A stretch of 64,000 nucleotides of DNA from Prevotella sp. GTDB taxonomy: Bacteria > Bacteroidota > Bacteroidia > Bacteroidales > Bacteroidaceae. Positions 59,075-64,000 of the stretch are shown piece by piece; positions within the stretch are counted from its first letter, which is position 1, and the number at the start of each line of letters is the position of its first letter. A program made the translations under genes and the position numbers. The notes under the pieces are model-generated. The model did no database searches, was not told where the DNA came from, and was given only the letters and a program-made list of their open reading frames with translations. The DNA lies in NCBI GenBank assembly GCA_017428055.1, contig JAFRRN010000032.1, forward strand, positions 40,087 to 104,086. The letters are read 5' to 3'.

Positions 59075-60295
59075 ATGGCGTTTAAGATGTTCATCAAACC
59101 GTTCCTCCTGTCGCTCGCTTGCCTCATATCCCCCCTCATGGCAATGGCACAGATGCACCGATACAATCCCAACTTCACGTTATCGGAAAAGGACTTTTGC
59201 GATACTATCCCCATCGCCATAGACGACGGTCAACTATTCGTCAATGTGGAGATGGGCGGGAAGGCACGGCGATTCCTCTTAGACACGGGTTCCAGCCAGG
59301 GAATGATTTATGAGAACACCGAGATGGAGGGGATTGTCGAACTGGGCAACATGATTTCCCATGATGCCAACAACCATGCGGACACAGTAAAAGTGGTGGC
59401 ATTACCACCCTTTCGCATGGGAAACCTACAAATCGGACATTACGTGGCGACCGTCCTACCACGCCCCGCCGTGCGTCCAAAGCATGATGCCATCATCGGG
59501 TTCGACCTTTTCAACCGTGGCTTATATGCCAAGATAGACACACAGAAGGGCATCATGGTTCTCACCGACCGCAAGAAAGCCTTTGCGGAAGAGGAAAAGG
59601 CGGGCTTTGGCGTAAGGTACAAACTAAAGTGGTTTGTGCCTTACCTTTTGGCAAGCCCTTTCTCCAACCATGTGGATGAGGCTCTTTTCGATACGGGATT
59701 CAAGCAACTGTTCACCATGAACAAGGGGAGTTTCGACAAACATGTAGCATCCGACCTCTCCCATCTCAGCAAAAGCCTCGGCGCAGACATCGAGAGGCAA
59801 GTGGAGGGACGCGCCAAGGGACAGTTCGCCATCGGCGCATTCGGCGCGGAGAAGACCGACGAGGTGGCATTCCTGCGCCTCGACCGACTGAAATGTGGCA
59901 ACTTCTCTTTCCTTGACGTGCGCTGCATCACCACGCAAGGGGCATCGAAAATCGGCTCTCCTCTCCTCCAATATGGCTCGCTCATCATCAATCCCACCAA
60001 GAAACGGCTCACCCTCCTACCCTACAACGGCACGGACAGCGTGACCATCGCCAATGAACAGATGAGCGTTGCCTTCGTTCCCGTGAACGGGAGAGCCACC
60101 GTGGGCCTCATTTGGGAGGGTAGCGAGGCATTCAAAGCTGGTCTGCGCCAGGGCGACACCATCTTGCAGATTGACGACAAGCCCATCCTTACCTTCCACG
60201 ACTTCACGTCATTCCGCTTCATCAAAGGCCACCTTCACCACTTCCTTGTCCGTGATAAGGAAGGGAAAGAAAAGAATCTATGGATGAAGAGGTAA
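59075..60295 (+). CDS. Exported retropepsin-like aspartic protease with PDZ domain
   Basis: This is a 406-residue protein. The start at 59075 (or 59087) gives a signal peptide (KMFIKPFLLSLACLISPLMA). Two pepsin-type half domains are visible, with RFLLDTGSSQGMIYE (Asp about 70) and ALFDTGFKQLFT (Asp about 206), each followed by hydrophobic-Gly motifs (IIGFDLF; IGSPLLQYG). A C-terminal PDZ (VGLIWEGSEAFKAGLRQGDT, ILQIDDKPI) likely selects substrates or tethers the enzyme. It is 34 bases after the PL1 gene and may be co-transcribed. Confidence 0.85.
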   Translation: MAFKMFIKPFLLSLACLISPLMAMAQMHRYNPNFTLSEKDFCDTIPIAIDDGQLFVNVEMGGKARRFLLDTGSSQGMIYENTEMEGIVELGNMISHDANNHADTVKVVALPPFRMGNLQIGHYVATVLPRPAVRPKHDAIIGFDLFNRGLYAKIDTQKGIMVLTDRKKAFAEEEKAGFGVRYKLKWFVPYLLASPFSNHVDEALFDTGFKQLFTMNKGSFDKHVASDLSHLSKSLGADIERQVEGRAKGQFAIGAFGAEKTDEVAFLRLDRLKCGNFSFLDVRCITTQGASKIGSPLLQYGSLIINPTKKRLTLLPYNGTDSVTIANEQMSVAFVPVNGRATVGLIWEGSEAFKAGLRQGDTILQIDDKPILTFHDFTSFRFIKGHLHHFLVRDKEGKEKNLWMKR

Positions 60296-60369
60296 TCCAT
60301 AACTGGTAAGGAACCTACTCCACCCAACAATTCCCTATGCTTCTTTTCTGTTCTTCAACGATTCTAAAC

Positions 60370-60398
60370 AAAAGCCTATTTACAGCCTATAGGCTTTT
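60370..60398. terminator. Bidirectional terminator between the protease and DUF4923 genes
   Basis: A 10-bp stem (AAAAGCCTAT / ATAGGCTTTT) with a 9-base loop lies between convergent genes, with T-rich flanks. Confidence 0.85.
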
Positions 60399-60414
60399 CT
60401 TTGTGCAAGTAGTC

Positions 60415-61038
60415 TTATTTTGTAAGCTCAAAGCCTACACGGGCGCCGTCGGTACTCTTGGCGAGCTTGCTGACAGCCTGGACGGCAGCAGTGTTGCTGA
60501 CCTTCACTTCCTTCTGAAGGATGTTGGCCATCTGCGTGGAGTCAAACATCAGGCCCATCCCTTTCTCGGTCTTTGTCACGTTGCCCTTGATGGTCCCATT
60601 AGCTGTCTTGAGGGAGATTTCCCCGTTCTGTGCGTTATAAGTATAGGTTCCGCTGAATGGGATGCCATTCACCTTGGCCGAGAACTTGTTGCCTTCGAGG
60701 AACGAGAAAGAGGTGTTGTTACGATTGATGCCGATGTTGCTGTAGTTGCTTGCCAGCGACGATGCAAGGCTGCTAACGGCAGTAGTGCCTCCGGCCTTTG
60801 TCAAAGCCTGTTGGGTTGTAAAGGCAGCACTTGGCGCGTTGTAGTTCCAGCTACCAAGGAGGCTCGACTGGTCTAATGTCATTCCCCCCAGCAACACGCT
60901 GCTCAATACACTGCCCAGCACACTACCCAGCACATTGTTGGTTGAATTGGTGGTAGACGTAGTTCCGAGTCCCGTCGAGAAGCAGCTCGACAACAACAGT
61001 GTCATGGCTGCAAGAAGTGTCAAAGTTGTTTTCTTCAT
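60415..61038 (-). CDS. DUF4923 family lipoprotein
   Basis: This is a 207-residue lipoprotein (MKKTTLTLLAAMTLLLSSC). The start at 61038 is chosen because upstream codons give an atypical Phe-rich stretch. A Thr/Ser/Asn-rich linker is followed by VLGSVLGSVLSSVLLGGMTL and a lipocalin-like beta domain (LLGSWNYNAPSAAFT; FSGTYTYNAQNGEISLKTAN), which fits DUF4923. The function of this family is unknown. It lies at the outer membrane, inner leaflet or surface. Confidence 0.85.
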   Translation of the reverse strand: MKKTTLTLLAAMTLLLSSCFSTGLGTTSTTNSTNNVLGSVLGSVLSSVLLGGMTLDQSSLLGSWNYNAPSAAFTTQQALTKAGGTTAVSSLASSLASNYSNIGINRNNTSFSFLEGNKFSAKVNGIPFSGTYTYNAQNGEISLKTANGTIKGNVTKTEKGMGLMFDSTQMANILQKEVKVSNTAAVQAVSKLAKSTDGARVGFELTK

Positions 61039-61114
61039 AATGCTATAAATTATTTGTAGTGAATAGTTTTTCGAGACAAAGTAATAGAAAAAAAATGAAA
61101 ACTCCAAACAATTT

Positions 61115-62284
61115 TCAATGATTCTTAGCATCAACCACTTCTTTATATATTTTCAAGCTATCAGCTTTCTGCCCAACCTTCCTCGTCAACTCTTCTATCC
61201 TCCTCCGATCCTCCGCCATTTTCTCCTTCAAGTTGGCATAATTCTCAGCATGGGTTATCATGTCCTGCAACTCCTTGTTGGGACTCTTCTTGTTGTAGGC
61301 GAGGCGAAGGAACTCCCTATAGGCATCTTCCGCCTTGGCGGCATTCTGTAAATACTCATACGTCTGGGCGATGTTGTACCGGCACGTAAGCGACTGCGGA
61401 TTGTATTTCAACGCATTTTGCCAGTCGTAGACGGCAGACATCCATTGCTCCTCGGCATAATAGCCCTCCGCCAACGTATTGTACAAGGTGTACATGACAC
61501 CGTCTTCGGGCTGCAAGAGCATCAATGCCTTGAGCAACACGGGGATGCCCTCCCCTGCACGTTGGGCTTTCACCAATGCCGCCCCAAGGTGGAACAGCGG
61601 CCAGGCCTTAGCGGAATCGGTGAGTTGCACCGCCACGCCATAATGCGCACACGACTCCTCCATGCGTTCCAATTGCTCATAGCACATCCCCAACGAGTAA
61701 TGGACGCTGAACGTGGAGTCGCCCAATGCCAGCAGACGCTCGTATGTCCGCGTCGCCAAAGGGTATTCCTTCATGAAAAACTGTGCGTCGGCGGTCTGCC
61801 GCTTCACCAAGATATTGGTGGAATCCATCGCCTCGTAGGCACCCGTCACCGCCAATGCCCGCTCGGGGTCGTCGTTGAGGTTGTATGCCAAGGCGAGGTC
61901 TGCCACCACTGCCGCATCCGTCTGCCACCGCTTCAACAGCTCCCTACCCCAGTGCATCTGCATGGGCGTGTCTTTCATCGTCTTGTAACTGTAGAACATC
62001 TGCCGCATGGCATCGTGGGAGAGGCTGTCGGACGGCAACGGCTCCAATAACGACGTGCATTGCCGATACGACGCACGAAGATAATGACATTTAGCAAGCC
62101 GCATCCGCACGGCGGCATCGTCCCGGCTGCCGAAAGCCTCCTGATAGACGCAAAGGGCATGGTACACGTCGTGTGTCGCCATCAGCGAGTCACCCACCAA
62201 GAGCAACGAGTCGGCGGGAGTCACGCTGCCGGCGCACCGGATGGCGCCGGCAGCGAGTATGAGGAATAGGGAAAACCTCTTCAT
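61115..62284 (-). CDS. Exported tetratricopeptide-repeat protein
   Basis: This is a 389-residue protein with a signal peptide (MKRFSLFLILAAGAIRCAG; 62296 is an alternative start). At least seven TPR-like helix pairs follow, for example DSTFSVHYSLGMCYEQLERM and WQNALKYNPQSLTCRYNIAQ. A C-terminal helix rich in Lys, Arg and Glu ends the protein. It is a periplasmic scaffold for unknown partners. It sits 31 bases downstream of the BlaR1-TonB gene and is probably in the same operon. Confidence 0.85.
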   Translation of the reverse strand: MKRFSLFLILAAGAIRCAGSVTPADSLLLVGDSLMATHDVYHALCVYQEAFGSRDDAAVRMRLAKCHYLRASYRQCTSLLEPLPSDSLSHDAMRQMFYSYKTMKDTPMQMHWGRELLKRWQTDAAVVADLALAYNLNDDPERALAVTGAYEAMDSTNILVKRQTADAQFFMKEYPLATRTYERLLALGDSTFSVHYSLGMCYEQLERMEESCAHYGVAVQLTDSAKAWPLFHLGAALVKAQRAGEGIPVLLKALMLLQPEDGVMYTLYNTLAEGYYAEEQWMSAVYDWQNALKYNPQSLTCRYNIAQTYEYLQNAAKAEDAYREFLRLAYNKKSPNKELQDMITHAENYANLKEKMAEDRRRIEELTRKVGQKADSLKIYKEVVDAKNH

Positions 62285-62315
62285 GTCACACATCATGACG
62301 TTAACCCTTCATGTG

Positions 62316-63602
62316 TCATTGCAAGCGGAACGTGACGGGAATCACATATTTCACATTCACGGCCTTCCCGCTTTGCATACCCGGTTTCCACTTGGGCATA
62401 CTCTTCACCACGCGCAACGCCTCGGCATCCAACAGCGGGTGGACCTCACGAACCACCTTGGCATCGGAAACAGTGCCGTCGCTCTTCACGATAAACTGCA
62501 CCAACACCCTTCCCTGGATGCCTTTGTCCGTTGCCTCCTCAGGATATTTCACGGTGGATTGCAGGAATTTCATCAACTCTTCATTGCCACCGGGGAACGA
62601 CGGCATCTGCTCCACCACGTCGAAATAACCATCCGATGGGGTGTCTACCACCGCCACCGTGTCCACACCTGCCGGCCTATCCACCGTGACGGACATCGTA
62701 TCAGGCAATCCTTCCCCCTCGCTTTCGGGGGCAGACTGGGGCTTCGAGTCCAAGTTACACGCCACCAACGCGGCGGCAGCCACGGGTACCATCAGCAGGT
62801 ATTTAGCCCGCAGCCATCTATTTGTTCTTCTCTTGTTCATCATCTTGATTCTCATTTTTAAAGGTAAAACATTGAAATTATTACAAACTGTAGCTACATT
62901 CTTTCCATACGCCAAGCCCAGTAGGTGGTATTGGTAGGCACGACGCCCATATCCCACTTCCACCACACGCTCGTCGGCAAGGTATTCCAGATTCATCCGC
63001 ACCTCGCGACGCAACAGCCAGGCAAAGGGATTCCACCAACAGAACACCGCCAACAGCTCCATCAACAGGATGTCCACCGAATGCCATTGGCTGACATGTG
63101 CCTGTTCGTGAACCAAAATCTCGTGTAACTGGGAGGACGACTGCATCTCGGGATTGACGAAAATCCAACTGAAAAAGGAGAAAGGAGTGGCATTATCCCT
63201 CAACACCATCACCTCACAACCGTCAATGGTGCGGCTCTCGTTCATGATTCTCATCCACACGATGACAAGCATCTGCCACACCATCCGTGCGGCAAGCATC
63301 ACAATGCCACTTATATATAATAAGGTGAACAGGCGCAACCATGGGAAGCGGTCGCCCGTACCCGTCACATTCACCGTGGGCAACACCACCTCACGATACA
63401 CCTCGGAGAGGTTGGCGGTCTGCTGATGGGTACTCACCCACCCCCCGATGTCCACCATCGGAATCACCACCGCCGCCAAGACCGACAGCAACAGCACCGC
63501 CCTGCGCCACGTGAAAAACGTATCGCGCACGAACATCAAGCGATAGAAGCCATAAAAAATGGCCAACAACACGTTCACTTTTAATAGATAAACCATCGTC
63601 AT
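62316..63602 (-). CDS. BlaR1-type M56 metallopeptidase fused to a TonB C-terminal domain
   Basis: This is a 428-residue inner-membrane sensor. Four N-terminal membrane segments flank the M56 zinc-protease motif LVHEQAHVSQWH (HEQAH 165-169) with NLEYLADERVV downstream. A further membrane helix (YLLMVPVAAAALVAC) leads to a periplasmic linker and a TonB-C domain (KGIQGRVLVQFIVKSDGTVS, then MPKWKPGMQSGKAV). The Bacteroidetes BlaR1-TonB fusion is common next to a BlaI repressor, as here. It probably senses an envelope signal and inactivates BlaI; the ligand need not be a beta-lactam. Confidence 0.92.
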   Translation of the reverse strand: MTMVYLLKVNVLLAIFYGFYRLMFVRDTFFTWRRAVLLLSVLAAVVIPMVDIGGWVSTHQQTANLSEVYREVVLPTVNVTGTGDRFPWLRLFTLLYISGIVMLAARMVWQMLVIVWMRIMNESRTIDGCEVMVLRDNATPFSFFSWIFVNPEMQSSSQLHEILVHEQAHVSQWHSVDILLMELLAVFCWWNPFAWLLRREVRMNLEYLADERVVEVGYGRRAYQYHLLGLAYGKNVATVCNNFNVLPLKMRIKMMNKRRTNRWLRAKYLLMVPVAAAALVACNLDSKPQSAPESEGEGLPDTMSVTVDRPAGVDTVAVVDTPSDGYFDVVEQMPSFPGGNEELMKFLQSTVKYPEEATDKGIQGRVLVQFIVKSDGTVSDAKVVREVHPLLDAEALRVVKSMPKWKPGMQSGKAVNVKYVIPVTFRLQ

Positions 63603-63616
63603 ATACTCTTTTTTTT

Positions 63617-63685
63617 ACGGGCAGATACGCAGACCTGCCCCTACAATACCCGACACTCAACGGGCAGATACGCAGACCTGCCCCT
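63617..63685. repeat. Two tandem copies of a GGGCAG/CTGCCC hairpin element
   Basis: ACGGGCAGATACGCAGACCT plus GCCCCT occurs at 63617-63642 and again at 63660-63685, 43 bases apart. Each copy contains the 6-bp inverted repeat GGGCAG...CTGCCC. It fills the gap between blaI and blaR1. Similar GGGGCAG-GTCTGCG elements are, from memory, scattered in many bacterial genomes. Confidence 0.8.
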
Positions 63686-63692
63686 TCAACAC

Positions 63693-64000
63693 TCAACACT
63701 CCCCACTCTCTATCTCACGAATAATATCCCTCAAGTCGTCAGCCGACATCTTCTCCTCACGCGCGAAAAACGTCACCATGTCCTTATACGACCCCATGAA
63801 ATAGTCCTTCACGAAGCCCCGCATGAAACGCCGCTTGTAGTCGCTCTCCTTGATGGCTGGCTCATAGACATACGTGTTGCCGCGCCGACCCTGCGACACG
63901 AACTCCTTGCGCTTGAGGTTCTGCACCACCGATGCCACCGTCGTATAGGGCGGCTGCGGCTCGGGGAGCAACGCCACGATGTCCTTCACCGTGCAACTAC
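63693..64000 (-). CDS. BlaI/MecI/CopY-family repressor, N-terminus cut by the window edge
   Basis: At least 102 residues of the C-terminal part are visible. KDIVALLPEPQPPYTTVASV, VQNLKRKEFVSQGRRGNTYV is the end of the winged-helix domain. The protease-sensitive linker and dimerisation helix follow (YFMGSYKDMVTFFAREEKMS). About 20 N-terminal residues lie beyond base 64000; the GTG at 63989 is a normal internal Val, not the start. It should repress the blaI-blaR1 operon until cleaved. Confidence 0.9.
   Translation of the reverse strand, partial: SCTVKDIVALLPEPQPPYTTVASVVQNLKRKEFVSQGRRGNTYVYEPAIKESDYKRRFMRGFVKDYFMGSYKDMVTFFAREEKMSADDLRDIIREIESGEC

Overview
The window comes from a Bacteroidales genome, most likely Prevotella or a close relative, at roughly mid-40s percent GC. 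Three things support this. Promoters repeatedly match the Bacteroidetes form TTTG-N19/20-TAnnTTTG. Almost no gene has a Shine-Dalgarno sequence. The gene families are also typical: BspA leucine-rich repeats, DUF3244, DUF4421, DUF4836, DUF4923, PL9/PL1 pectate lyases, GH95, GH31 and BlaR1-TonB fusions.

Layout. 1-5200: a secreted SGNH esterase, a GH31 glycosidase, and recO on the minus strand. 5300-8570: tRNA-Glu, rpsT, a secreted DUF3298-like protein and gyrB. 8600-13270: an accessory patch with a PUA/EVE-like protein, a compact three-gene minus-strand operon headed by a DUF4417 protein, a candidate structured small RNA, and an XRE/ImmA regulator-protease pair. 13280-27610: an Rhs/YD-repeat polymorphic-toxin locus. 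It holds a membrane-anchored TPR/HTH regulator, a DUF3244 protein, two exported halves of an Rhs shell, the second ending in a HELDH metalloprotease-like toxin, a candidate immunity gene, an orphan lipase-type Rhs tip with its own candidate immunity gene, and a decayed tandem duplication. 27700-31870: GH95 glycosidase, Hsp20 and an MNT-HEPN pair. 31999-37060 (mostly minus): fmt coupled to a BspA-like protein, a DUF4421 outer-membrane protein and an OmpA lipoprotein. 37300-47030 (plus): porin plus Na+/solute symporter, class II ribonucleotide reductase, folB-amidase-mlaD, and dnaA. 47270-50460: PL9 pectate lyase and nitroreductase. 50648-56745 (minus): a tightly packed operon nupG-like / DUF151 / rsmE / DUF4836 / tsaC / clc. 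56965-60295: PL1 pectate lyase and an aspartic-protease/PDZ protein. 60415-64000 (minus): DUF4923 lipoprotein, TPR protein, BlaR1-TonB and a truncated BlaI.

How the genes work together. The secreted esterase, GH31, GH95, PL9 and PL1 fit a plant cell-wall (pectin/xyloglucan) degrader, although no SusC/SusD pair lies here. The most unusual region is the Rhs locus. Both shell halves carry Sec signal peptides, and no type VI secretion gene is visible. A 145-bp copy of the Rhs core precedes the orphan tip, which gives homology for tip exchange.

A second novel signal is structural. Four intergenic arrays, unrelated or only partly related in sequence, share one architecture: 17-nt cores (7-3-7, palindromic or near-palindromic) separated by 5-nt spacers, so each has an exact 22-nt period.
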